From Ferdinandcohnia humi_A (GTDB lineage: Bacteria > Bacillota > Bacilli > Bacillales > Bacillaceae_L), in the NCBI GenBank assembly GCA_047608075.1, contig JBLKRX010000001.1, forward strand, positions 186,001-250,000: DNA of 64,000 nucleotides. Reading direction: 5' to 3'. The notes under the pieces are model-generated. The model ran no database searches. It was not told where the DNA came from and was given only the letters and a program-made list of their open reading frames with translations. Shown here piece by piece: positions 44,016 through 52,427 of the stretch (its first letter is position 1; each line of letters begins with the position of its first letter). The translations under genes and the position numbers were made by a program.

Positions 44016-44234
44016 TTAATCTTCTTTTTTATCTTCGCGACGATCTTCTTTATTTTCTCTTCTTTCTTCGCGTCTTTCTTCTCTTTCTTCTCTTCTTTCT
44101 TCTCTTTCTTCTCTTCTTTCTTCACGACGTTCTTCTTTTCTTTCTTTTCTTTTTTCTCGACGATTTTGCTTCTGTTCTCTTTCCTTTTGTCTTTGTTTCT
44201 TCTCTTTGTTTTCCTTTTTCTTTTTATCGGCCAT
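44016..44234 (-). CDS. Low-complexity Lys/Glu/Arg repeat protein, 72 residues
   Basis: After MADKKKKENKEKKQ the protein is a tandem of REERREE-type heptads. It would form a single long charged helix or stay disordered. A GGGGGGATGAATA ribosome region precedes the ATG and a terminator follows, which argues for a real gene. The DNA is a purine-rich microsatellite, so length may vary between strains. Similar charged repeats appear in the 56243 protein. Function unknown. Confidence 0.55.
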   Translation of the reverse strand: MADKKKKENKEKKQRQKEREQKQNRREKRKERKEERREERREEREERREEREERREERRENKEDRREDKKED

Positions 44235-44334
44235 TATTCATCCCCCCTTTCTTTTTACAATATATTCATCGTGTAAAGGGAGGGACTAGACATAGTTATT
44301 ATTTTTAGAAGAAATATACTCTTTCCTTACTATA

Positions 44335-45132
44335 TTATCGTCTAGGAGAGAATCCGAAGTTTCCTAGATTGTGGTTATCAGAATGAAAGTCAGATCCACC
44401 CGTCACCATTAAATTGAACTTTCTTGCAAGTAAGCTATATTTGGTAATATCCTCCAGAGTATGACTTCGGTGCCATACTTCTATTCCATCAAATGGTAGA
44501 TTCAAAAGTTCCTCTGTCATGCTGTCTTCTAGATACACAGGGTGAGCTAACACAGCGATGCCACCTGCTTGATGAATCAGCTCGATACCTTCTTCTGGTA
44601 AAATAATCTTTTTATCAATTGAACAAGGCTTACCGTCAGCCAAATATTCATCAAAAACGGCTTGATAGCTAGTAACATACCCTTTTTCAATGATGGCTTT
44701 TGCAATATGTGGTCTTGAAATTACATCGCCCTTGCTGTACTTTAATACCTCCTCAATCGTGATTGGCATTCCAATCTCCTTAAACTTTTCGATTATCTTA
44801 TAAGCTCTTGTTTCTCTTTCCATTCGAAGTTCTATAAGCAATTGTAATAGCTCCTGTGTCGGTGAAATATGATACCCTAAGACATCTACACTTTTTTCAT
44901 TATATTTTGTACTGATTTCAATTCCAGGAATGACAACAACCCCATATTTCTTTCCAGCTTCAAACGCCTCTTCCAAGCCATCCAGTGTGTCATGATCAGT
45001 TATAGCAATTGTCTTTAGTCCTATATCTGACGCTCTTTTCACCATTTCAGTTGGCGAATAATCTCCATCTGAAGCTGTTGTATGAATATGAAGGTCAAAT
45101 CTTCCTGATTCGACTATCTCTTTTATATTCAA
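44335..45132 (-). CDS. PHP-domain phosphoesterase (TrpH/YciV, RNase AM-like)
   Basis: This 265-residue protein has the four PHP metal motifs: HIHTTASDG (16-24), ITDHDT (44-49), LAHPVYLED and GGSDFHSDNH near the C-terminus. Relatives are 5'-3' exonucleases or 3',5'-bisphosphate phosphatases. The latter activity would suit a locus that makes PAP as a sulfotransfer by-product, but that is an inference from position. Ribosome site AAGGAGG. A terminator separates it from the sulfotransferase operon. Confidence 0.88.
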   Translation of the reverse strand: MNIKEIVESGRFDLHIHTTASDGDYSPTEMVKRASDIGLKTIAITDHDTLDGLEEAFEAGKKYGVVVIPGIEISTKYNEKSVDVLGYHISPTQELLQLLIELRMERETRAYKIIEKFKEIGMPITIEEVLKYSKGDVISRPHIAKAIIEKGYVTSYQAVFDEYLADGKPCSIDKKIILPEEGIELIHQAGGIAVLAHPVYLEDSMTEELLNLPFDGIEVWHRSHTLEDITKYSLLARKFNLMVTGGSDFHSDNHNLGNFGFSPRR

Positions 45133-45160
45133 TTCATGTTACCTCCTTATGCTTAGACTA

Positions 45161-45188
45161 AAAAGCTGTCGAAACCATGACGACAGCC
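45161..45188 (-). terminator. Terminator of the sulfotransferase operon
   Basis: GGCTGTCG pairs with CGACAGCT around a nine-base loop, then TTTT on the minus strand. Confidence 0.82.
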
Positions 45189-45202
45189 TTTCGTAAAAAA
45201 TG

Positions 45203-45913
45203 TTAGCTTTGTTCATTTAAAAAGGTAGTGAGTTCTTCCTTTTCCTCAGGTGTAAGAGTTTGTAGTTTTTTCTCAAAAAGTTCTCTTCCAAATCTGTAAA
45301 GTTCAATGTCTAGTTCATTATTTTGTTTTATATAGGAGATAATTTCTTCAGGGAGTTCTTGTCTTTGGGGCCTGTTTTTTGTAATATTACGATTGTTATA
45401 TTCTAAGTTTGGGAATTTAAATTCTTTATGAAGTAAATAAATTGTTTCTTTAAATCTTTCTGTAACCCCTACAAAGGAAAACTCCTCTACTAAATGCTTT
45501 TTCGCTAGCTCTAGGTCAAGCTTACCACCTGCGATTCTCCTAGTCTGATAGTTACAGGTTTTTGCCTTGTATTCTCTCATAAACTCTTTTATATCCATAT
45601 CAATGGAACGCTTGTATTTTCCAGATGATGATTTTTCTTTTATAAAATAATAGTAAGATAGGACTCGATCCACAGGCTCTCTAAGTATTGTTACATACGT
45701 ATATGGACGATCGAAATGTTCGTGCACACCATATACAAAATGACCACCAATACAGTCTAAGTCAGTATTTTTTCTAATCCTCTTAACCTGATAAGATCTG
45801 CCAAACCATATCCTTCCTTTTTCAAATTGTTTTTTTAAGAATGTCTTAAATGAACTTCCTGCGGTTTTTTGAATATGCAAGAAGATTAATAACTGTTTTT
45901 TATCCTTGTTCAA
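45203..45913 (-). CDS. Sulfotransferase (Sulfotransfer_2 type), copy 1
   Basis: This 236-residue protein has the 5'-phosphosulfate loop HIQKTAGSSFKTFL (near 13-26), a CIGGHFVYGVHEHF motif with conserved His near 60, and the 3'-phosphate motif TILREPVDRVLSYYY (near 75-90). It would move sulfate from PAPS to a hydroxyl on a glycan or protein. TTG start behind GGGGG. Last gene of the operon, 11 bases from the kinase-like gene. Confidence 0.88.
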   Translation of the reverse strand: MNKDKKQLLIFLHIQKTAGSSFKTFLKKQFEKGRIWFGRSYQVKRIRKNTDLDCIGGHFVYGVHEHFDRPYTYVTILREPVDRVLSYYYFIKEKSSSGKYKRSIDMDIKEFMREYKAKTCNYQTRRIAGGKLDLELAKKHLVEEFSFVGVTERFKETIYLLHKEFKFPNLEYNNRNITKNRPQRQELPEEIISYIKQNNELDIELYRFGRELFEKKLQTLTPEEKEELTTFLNEQS

Positions 45914-45924
45914 CTATATACCCC

Positions 45925-46524
45925 CTAATGGTTTTCGAAATAATTTGGCGCTAGTTTCTTCCATTCCTCAAACAGCTGTTCATCTAGCTGTCGAACATCT
46001 GCTAAAAACGGCTTTAACTTTTCATAACGTCTTAGCTTATTAAATAATCTCTGTGGGAAAGGTTGGTGCTTCGACAGTGAATTTGCATGGTCTATTAACT
46101 TAAAATTTCCAGCATCCGTAATAATGACATGACCAGTAGAAACATCGATTCTTGAAAAACCCAATCTTTTCATTTCTTTAAACATATTAATGATTTGTTC
46201 AACAATTGCAATTGGCAAATGTTCAAGTGTCTCATCAATAATCAGGCTCTTCAATGTTGTCCCAGGAATATACTCCATCACAATATAATTATGACCAACC
46301 TTATAGACATCTGGTAAAAGCTTAGAGTCTCCCACTTTTTCATAGACATCTGATTCTTTTTGAGCGAGTTCGTTTCTCCAAAAGATCTTTACGCACTTAT
46401 TAGAAGACAATTTAAATACGGCTCCTTGTTTTCCTTTCCCAATAAGGGGATATCGGGTAGGATTATGAACCAATACGTCGGCATCACCAATCTTTACAAT
46501 CCGAATTTTTTTAAAATCTTTCAT
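45925..46524 (-). CDS. Protein-kinase-like protein (YrzF/RIO-like)
   Basis: This 199-residue kinase fold has Gly-rich loop IGKGKQGAVFKL (28-39), Lys in CVKIFW, hinge MEYIPGTTL and a catalytic loop RIDVSTGHVII that keeps the Asp but has His where the metal-binding Asn should be; IDH replaces DFG but keeps the Asp. Activity is uncertain. It is embedded between sulfotransferase genes, so it may phosphorylate a sugar or coat protein in the same pathway. Ribosome site TAGGAGG. Confidence 0.75.
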   Translation of the reverse strand: MKDFKKIRIVKIGDADVLVHNPTRYPLIGKGKQGAVFKLSSNKCVKIFWRNELAQKESDVYEKVGDSKLLPDVYKVGHNYIVMEYIPGTTLKSLIIDETLEHLPIAIVEQIINMFKEMKRLGFSRIDVSTGHVIITDAGNFKLIDHANSLSKHQPFPQRLFNKLRRYEKLKPFLADVRQLDEQLFEEWKKLAPNYFENH

Positions 46525-46616
46525 TATAACCTCCTACTAAATTCCTAGCCATACAATATTCTATGAGCCAATATTTGAAATGGAATAGATAGTCTCCCTA
46601 TATTTACTAGACTCAA

Positions 46617-47294
46617 CTACTTATTTAATTCTCTAATCTGGTTTTCTAGTCTAGTTTTTGCAAAGTTATATAGTTCAAGATCCATTTGATTGAGATCTTC
46701 TAAGCTTTGAATGACTCCTTTTGAGATATCCTCAATAGATGGGCGCTTTTTTGTTACATTCGCCTTCTCATAAGTGATATCGTTCCACTTGAATTTATCT
46801 TTCATGATTAAAAGGGATTCATCAAACATTTCTGCAAGGCCAACAACAGCAAAGTCTGCCTCGATATGTTTTTTAGCAAGTTCTACATCTGGATTTTGAA
46901 TATTTCCTGAAAGTCGTCTCGTCTGCTGATTTGAGGATTTTAGAGGAAACCGACGAATAAATTCCTCCAAATTCATTCTTTTAACCTCTGCATGTGCCTT
47001 ATGTTTCGGCCTTTCTAAAATGTAATAGTATTCTGAGATAACCCTGTCAATTGGGTGACGTAGCATTGTAAAATAATGATAGGGCCTTTCAAAATGCTGG
47101 TGTATCCCGTACCAGCAATGGCCTCCTACACATTTTAGCAGGTCTATTTTTTTTTGCTCTAGCTTCGGAATCATATCCTTTTCCATATGAAACCAAACTT
47201 CTCGTCGATCGTATTGCTTTTTAATAATATTCTTTAAGGTAGTCCCGCCTGTTTTAGGGATATGCATATAAATATAAAGCTCTTTGTTTCCCAA
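46617..47294 (-). CDS. Sulfotransferase (Sulfotransfer_2 type), copy 2
   Basis: This 225-residue protein has the phosphosulfate loop HIPKTGGTTLKNII (near 11-24), GGHCWYGIHQHF near 58, and TMLRHPIDRVISEYYYI near 75. It is paralogous to the 236-, 247- and 249-residue copies nearby and shares the C-terminal LDLNQMDLELYNFA pattern. TTG start behind GGGAGGG. Cytoplasmic; substrate unknown. Confidence 0.88.
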   Translation of the reverse strand: MGNKELYIYMHIPKTGGTTLKNIIKKQYDRREVWFHMEKDMIPKLEQKKIDLLKCVGGHCWYGIHQHFERPYHYFTMLRHPIDRVISEYYYILERPKHKAHAEVKRMNLEEFIRRFPLKSSNQQTRRLSGNIQNPDVELAKKHIEADFAVVGLAEMFDESLLIMKDKFKWNDITYEKANVTKKRPSIEDISKGVIQSLEDLNQMDLELYNFAKTRLENQIRELNK

Positions 47295-47297
47295 ACG

Positions 47298-48041
47298 TTA
47301 TCCCTCCCTTTTATTTTGACGTTTATATGCCTCTAACTCTTGTTTCGATTTCCTCGTTAATCCATTGATATCCTCAACAAGCTTTTGCTTTGCATAGTTG
47401 TATAATTTTATATCTAATTGATTTTTTTCCTTCAGTAGCATCATCGTATCCTTTGGTAAGTCATCCTGTTTTGGACGTTTTGACGTTACATTTTCTTTGA
47501 CATAGCTAATATCTTCCCAATCGAGAAATTCCTTCATTAGAAAAATAGATTCATCAAACATTTCCATTATCCCGACTACTGAATAAAATTCATGAATGTT
47601 TTCAAATGCCTTTTCAAGATCTGGATTTTTTTCTCCTGAAACAAATCTTGTTTGATGATTCTCAAATGCTGGATTTCCTTGGCTAAGCTCGTGTTCAATA
47701 AATTCCTTAAAATCATATTTAGTAGCACTTTGATGCATTCGGTTCTGTGGTCTTCTTTTCGCATAGTAATAGGTTGAAATAATTCGTTCGATTGGATCCC
47801 GTAGCATCGTAATATATTTGAAAGGCTTAGATAGCACTTTATGAATCCCGAACCTACAATGACCATATATCGCCTCTAGCTGTTCAAGCTGGGCTTCTGT
47901 TAGTGTGTTTATTTTTTGATGACGGGTGATTGCTTTTTTATGGTATTGTTTATCAATTATTTGACGTATGGTTGAACCAGCTGTCTTTGGGATATGGCTA
48001 AATATCAATATCTCCTTTGTTTGATTACTGTTTTGCTTCAT
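47298..48041 (-). CDS. Sulfotransferase (Sulfotransfer_2 type), copy 3
   Basis: About 247 residues. It has the phosphosulfate loop HIPKTAGSTIRQII, YGHCRFGIHKVL and TMLRDPIERIISTYYYA. I prefer the ATG at 48041, nine bases after AAAGGA, over the two nearer ATG codons at 48050 and 48047. It ends four bases before copy 2 starts and begins 13 bases after the GT2 stop, so the genes are cotranscribed. Confidence 0.88.
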   Translation of the reverse strand: MKQNSNQTKEILIFSHIPKTAGSTIRQIIDKQYHKKAITRHQKINTLTEAQLEQLEAIYGHCRFGIHKVLSKPFKYITMLRDPIERIISTYYYAKRRPQNRMHQSATKYDFKEFIEHELSQGNPAFENHQTRFVSGEKNPDLEKAFENIHEFYSVVGIMEMFDESIFLMKEFLDWEDISYVKENVTSKRPKQDDLPKDTMMLLKEKNQLDIKLYNYAKQKLVEDINGLTRKSKQELEAYKRQNKREG

Positions 48042-48054
48042 TACCATCATTCCT

Positions 48055-50100
48055 TTATATTGTTATTTCAAAGCTGCCGTTTAGCTTTACTGCATAACCT
48101 TCAGCAGGAAAAAATACATATCCTGTCAGACGATGTTGACCATTTGCTAGTAGGTTTGGAGTAGTTACGGTTCTCCATCCTGAAGTTAAATATTGTTGAT
48201 TCTTAAACTTCTCAGCAATGTCTTCTCTTCTTCGATCAATCTTTGTATGTGCAATAACATAATCCTCCTGATTGGCTATTATGATTTCCATCATTTTTTC
48301 AGGATTGTTTTCGTTGATTGCCCAACCGAAGAATTCAATTTGTTTATCCAGTAATCGTCCATTCATTCGTCCCTTAATTGCTTTGTCATCAATAATTTCT
48401 TTTACGAACTCCTGCAATTGAACTGCCTCGCTTAGTTTTAATGCAATCGCAAAATCTCCATTAGTTAACTCTAGATTTTCATTATAGAATGGATCCTTCC
48501 TAATATAGGAAAACCACCGATTTCTAAGAATATCTGCTTCCATTTTGCTAATTTTGATTCTTTCCGGTGATCGTGCCACCCCACGTGTCTTTGATTCATG
48601 GTGGTAGAGAACAACCTGAGGTAATAACACATTATAATATCCTTGATGATATAAACTGATACAAAAATCGACATCATTAAATTCTATGGCAAGGTCTTCA
48701 TCCAAACCACTTACTTCTTTAAACAAAGATTTTCGTACCATTAAACATGCACCTGTAACTGCTGAGAAATTAGAAGGACCTAATAATCTACCAAAATATC
48801 CAGGATAGTCAGAATCCTTCCCCTTATAACAATGATCGCATAGCCCTTGTACCCCAAGTATTACACCTGCATGCTGGATCGTGTCGTCGAAGTATAGTAG
48901 CTTTGCGCCAACAGCACCCGTTTGAGAACGAAGGGCTTGCCCTGCCATTTGTTCCAACCAATTCGGGGTAATTACTTCTGTATCATTGTTTAGAAATAAT
49001 AAAAGCTCTCCCTTTGCCACAAGGGCAGCCTCATTGTTTAAAAAGGACCAATTATAAGGATCCTCTAACCGTATTACCTTAATCATATCTGGATACATAT
49101 ATTGCCACTTTTTAAATAGGTTAAAAGTTTCTTGTTCAGAGCTTCCGTTATCAACGATAATGATTTCAAAGTTTGGATACGTGGTTTTTTCAAAAATGGA
49201 TAAAAGACATCTATCTAAGATATCAGCATAATCCTTGGTTGGGATAATTATCGAGATTAGTGGATTACCAGTAGGATTATAGTTGATGAGAAAGTGGTTT
49301 ACAGAATGTGGATGTAAGGTAACGGTAGCTAACTCTTTTCTACGGAGAAATGCCCTCTTTAATGCCATCGGATATTTATTTTTAAACAGGATGCTATTTT
49401 TGTCACACTCTCTTTTGTGATAAAGAACGTTTGAAATATGGGAAATCCGATTCGTCTTTTCGCTAATTCGTAATATTATTTCAGCATTTTCAATCCCACT
49501 AAATCTCCTATTAAATCCTTCGACATCCTCAAAAATCGAAGTGCGAAATACTAATAAATTCTGAATATAGGGAAACGTTAAAAATGTATCAGGTGACCAA
49601 TCGGGCTTAAAGAACGGACTGTGCCTATGTCCATCGATACTAATTATGTCCTCATCACTATAAATTAGATCTGCTTCTGGCTCTTCATTTATTAACAAAG
49701 CCACTTGAAATAGTGCATCTTCTGAGAGCTCATCTTCTAGATTTAGTAGAGCAATAAATTCTCCATATGCATATCGGATAGCTCTATTTTTCCCAGAGAC
49801 AATGCTATGATTCCACGTTCTCATAATATGAATACGACTATCATCCTTAGTAAGCTCTTCTAGAATCCGATAAAGATGAGTCCTTCCCCAAGGGATAGCT
49901 ATGATCCACTCAAAATGTGAATAAATTTGTTTTTTAACAGATTTAATTGTATGTTCTATTAACTCAACATTCCCGTCTTGTGCAGATGTAATGATGGAGA
50001 ATAAAGGTTTATAAACAAAATCGCCAATTTTCTTTTTCATTTCTTCTCTTTTTTCTTCCGTTAGAGCGTTATACTTTTGCCAAATCTCATAATCATTCAA
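48055..50100 (-). CDS. Tandem-domain GT2 glycosyltransferase
   Basis: This 681-residue protein has a first GT2 fold at about 30-250 (FSIITSAQDGN, LIYSDEDIIS) and a second at about 275-510 (LISIIIPTKDY, IVDNGSSEQE, LLFLNNDTEV, FNDVDFCISL, YHHESKTRG), then a beta-rich C-terminal extension. Two-domain GT2 enzymes extend cell-surface polysaccharides, often rhamnans. TTG start behind GGAGGG. A terminator lies just upstream and a CATAATATA box at 50122-50138 hints at a separate sigma-K promoter. Confidence 0.88.
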   Translation of the reverse strand: MNDYEIWQKYNALTEEKREEMKKKIGDFVYKPLFSIITSAQDGNVELIEHTIKSVKKQIYSHFEWIIAIPWGRTHLYRILEELTKDDSRIHIMRTWNHSIVSGKNRAIRYAYGEFIALLNLEDELSEDALFQVALLINEEPEADLIYSDEDIISIDGHRHSPFFKPDWSPDTFLTFPYIQNLLVFRTSIFEDVEGFNRRFSGIENAEIILRISEKTNRISHISNVLYHKRECDKNSILFKNKYPMALKRAFLRRKELATVTLHPHSVNHFLINYNPTGNPLISIIIPTKDYADILDRCLLSIFEKTTYPNFEIIIVDNGSSEQETFNLFKKWQYMYPDMIKVIRLEDPYNWSFLNNEAALVAKGELLLFLNNDTEVITPNWLEQMAGQALRSQTGAVGAKLLYFDDTIQHAGVILGVQGLCDHCYKGKDSDYPGYFGRLLGPSNFSAVTGACLMVRKSLFKEVSGLDEDLAIEFNDVDFCISLYHQGYYNVLLPQVVLYHHESKTRGVARSPERIKISKMEADILRNRWFSYIRKDPFYNENLELTNGDFAIALKLSEAVQLQEFVKEIIDDKAIKGRMNGRLLDKQIEFFGWAINENNPEKMMEIIIANQEDYVIAHTKIDRRREDIAEKFKNQQYLTSGWRTVTTPNLLANGQHRLTGYVFFPAEGYAVKLNGSFEITI

Positions 50101-50136
50101 GACTTTTCCCTCCTAACAATGTAATTTATATTATGC

Positions 50137-50170
50137 AAAAAAAAGGACTGTTGGAAACGAACAACAGCCT
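50137..50170 (-). terminator. Terminator between the rfbD-like gene and the GT2 gene
   Basis: GGCTGTTG pairs with CCAACAGTCC on the minus strand and is followed by eight T. It could split the surface-glycan genes into two transcripts or attenuate read-through. Confidence 0.8.
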
Positions 50171-50180
50171 ACATTAGAAT

Positions 50181-51047
50181 TTATAGATGACCCTTTCGAA
50201 CTAGATAATCCGTTAAAGAGTCCCTCCAATTTTTCATTTGGTACACTTTTCTTATTTTCGAGTTATCTAACACACTGTATAGTGGCCTTTGTGCAGCTGT
50301 TGGATATTCCGTATGGGATACAGGTGTCATATCAACATGCATATATAATTGTTCAAAGATTTCTGCAGCAAGGTCATACCAGCTACATTCTCCTTCACCT
50401 GAGCAGTGATATATACCATATTGGGTAATATCTTGTTCTAAAAATTTGATAATTGCGATTGCAATCTCAAGTGTGTGGGTTGGCGACATTATTTGATTAT
50501 TAATCACATTTATCTTTTTTCCTTGCTTTCCTAGCTGAATCATTGTCTCTACAAAGTTATTCCCTTTGCCACTTGGACCAGACAAGCCAAATAGGGTAGA
50601 TACTCTAAAAATGAAATATCGGTCATGATAGCTTTTTATAAAATGTTCTCCTGCTAGTTTCGTAGTTCCATATACATTTAAAGGATTTGTACAATCCTCC
50701 TCCACATATGGCTGATTTTTATAACCATCAAAGACATAGTCTGTTGTAAAATGTATCAATACCTTTTGATGGAGGTTACAATACTTCGCCATTTCTCTAA
50801 CAGCTGACGCATTCACAATATACGATTTTAAAGGAAATTCTTCACATTCATCTGTTTTATGATAGGAGGTGCAATTAATAAGGACATCAAAATCTACTTG
50901 TCTAAGGAATTGATAAATATCATCTTTTTCTACATCAAGGTCCTTTCTATATACAGGAATGAGGTCATATTGGGGATAAAAGGAGAAAATATACTGAATA
51001 TCAGTTCCAAGCTGTCCATTCGCACCTAAAAGAAGTATCTTTTTCAT
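50181..51047 (-). CDS. rfbD: dTDP-4-dehydrorhamnose reductase family protein
   Basis: This 288-residue RmlD-type SDR has NAD(P) loop GANGQLG (8-14), TTDYVFDG, the catalytic Tyr and Lys in VYGTTKLAGE (near 128), a substrate region and the C-terminal RPLYSVLDNSKI. It reduces the last step to dTDP-L-rhamnose. The partner genes rfbA and rfbC are at 57.5-58.8 kb; rfbB is not in the window. Ribosome site AAAGGTGA. Confidence 0.85.
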   Translation of the reverse strand: MKKILLLGANGQLGTDIQYIFSFYPQYDLIPVYRKDLDVEKDDIYQFLRQVDFDVLINCTSYHKTDECEEFPLKSYIVNASAVREMAKYCNLHQKVLIHFTTDYVFDGYKNQPYVEEDCTNPLNVYGTTKLAGEHFIKSYHDRYFIFRVSTLFGLSGPSGKGNNFVETMIQLGKQGKKINVINNQIMSPTHTLEIAIAIIKFLEQDITQYGIYHCSGEGECSWYDLAAEIFEQLYMHVDMTPVSHTEYPTAAQRPLYSVLDNSKIRKVYQMKNWRDSLTDYLVRKGHL

Positions 51048-51079
51048 GCTGTTTCACCTTTCTATTAAATCAAATACGC

Positions 51080-51400
51080 CTTAGCAAATCTTCGGCCAGA
51101 TTTTTCCAGCTGCTCGATAAAGTGAAACTTCAAGCTGTGGGGCTTTTTTTCCACAGATTGTTAGTTGATGCCCACAGGAAGTGACGTTTTTAGTCTTTGT
51201 TCATCTTAATCGGGCTTTTACTGGCAGTTGCCCTCAGTGAGGGCTTATTGCGAGTGAATGCGGGAAAAGCTTCCTTTGAAAATCGCAAGGCTCACGGGAG
51301 ATTTTGACTTTATTCAGTCGGGGTTTGCACCACCCCTGAATTGTATACTAGTAGTCCATTTATCCCACACTCTTAAAGCAGGTGACTTCTGCTGAATAAA
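51080..51400. repeat. Structured non-coding element within the glycan cluster
   Basis: This 354-base gap has no coding frame but many hairpins: CTGTGG with CCACAG (51134-51156), GCCCTCAGTGAGGGC (51229-51243) and GGGGTTTGCACCACCCC (51330-51346). CTTTATTCAG (51309) is mirrored by CTGAATAAAG (51392), so the right part is framed by inverted repeats. It looks like a dispersed Bacillaceae intergenic repeat or a structured RNA; copy number is untested. Confidence 0.45.
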
Positions 51401-51401
51401 G

Positions 51402-52427
51402 TTAAAGATCAAGTATTCCTCCATACATTTCTACACTTTTGATAATCCTCTGCCACTTCACTAATTCTTTGTACCAATCAAGCGTAATCGTTTGTTCGGA
51501 TTTGGTTAATTCTCCACTCGCTAGTTTATCAAAAATTTCTTTTGCACCTTCTGCACCAGACCATTTCGCCTTCCACCCAAGTAATTTCTCAATCTTATCA
51601 AAGCTGACTCTGTAAGATCGATAATCTGGATCTCCATACCACTCAATTTGTACTTCTTTTGGCAATGTATTGGCTATCTCCTGCGCTAACTTACCAAGCT
51701 GATAGTTATTTGAATTCGAGCCAACATTTAGGATTTGCCCATTAATCAGGACTGGATCTGCTTCTAAAAGCATGCACATCACATCCGTTGTATCCTCAAC
51801 ATGTACAAACGGTCTCCATTGGCTGCCATCACGCATTAGTGGGATGACTCCATTTTTCCAAGCGCCATAGGTCATACCATTAATAGCTAAATCAAATCTC
51901 ATACGTGGTGAATAGCCAAATACAGTTGCCTGTCTTAGAATCGTAACGGTAAACCGTTCATCTGCAAGTGGAAGGATATGTTGCTCTGCCTTCTCATTTG
52001 CCTTGGCATACACTGTAATCGGGTATGTTGGTGAAGTTTCATCGACAATTGTTTCACTGTCCTGAAAACCATATAAACTACAGGATGAAGGTAGTATATA
52101 TTGCTTTACCCCTAACCATTTTGCTAAACAAGCCGTATTGACCCTTGAAATATAATTTATTTCATTTGTTGCTTTTTTGAAAAGCTCACCACTAGGATCA
52201 TTTGACACTGCCACAAGATCGATTACAGCATCAATTCCTGCAAAATACTCAGGTTTCATTCGCCTCGTATCTTCTTGGATAACCTGTAGGTTTTCATGAT
52301 TCGGTAATTTGTCAGTACCAAAAAAATAACGGTCAAGTGCTTTTACTTTATACCCCTTACGTAAAAGTTTTGGTACTAATACACTTCCGATATATCCTCC
52401 TGCACCTGTTACTAAAATGTCTTTCAT
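51402..52427 (-). CDS. NAD-dependent epimerase/dehydratase (extended SDR)
   Basis: This 341-residue nucleotide-sugar SDR has NAD loop GAGGYIG (8-14), PSSCSLYG near 113, a Tyr motif VYAKANEKAE near 138, and PFVHVEDTTD near 205. The usual YxxxK has Asn instead of Lys, which is odd for an active enzyme. The nearby K two residues on may substitute, or the protein may have altered chemistry. Its ATG overlaps the LhgO stop (ATGA). It probably makes the special sugar of this glycan. Confidence 0.82.
   Translation of the reverse strand: MKDILVTGAGGYIGSVLVPKLLRKGYKVKALDRYFFGTDKLPNHENLQVIQEDTRRMKPEYFAGIDAVIDLVAVSNDPSGELFKKATNEINYISRVNTACLAKWLGVKQYILPSSCSLYGFQDSETIVDETSPTYPITVYAKANEKAEQHILPLADERFTVTILRQATVFGYSPRMRFDLAINGMTYGAWKNGVIPLMRDGSQWRPFVHVEDTTDVMCMLLEADPVLINGQILNVGSNSNNYQLGKLAQEIANTLPKEVQIEWYGDPDYRSYRVSFDKIEKLLGWKAKWSGAEGAKEIFDKLASGELTKSEQTITLDWYKELVKWQRIIKSVEMYGGILDL

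Noticed and set aside
43770..44276. 168-residue plus-strand frame rich in Phe and Ser
   Set aside because: It is the complement of the Glu/Arg repeat gene; it has no ribosome site and its composition is dictated by the opposite strand.
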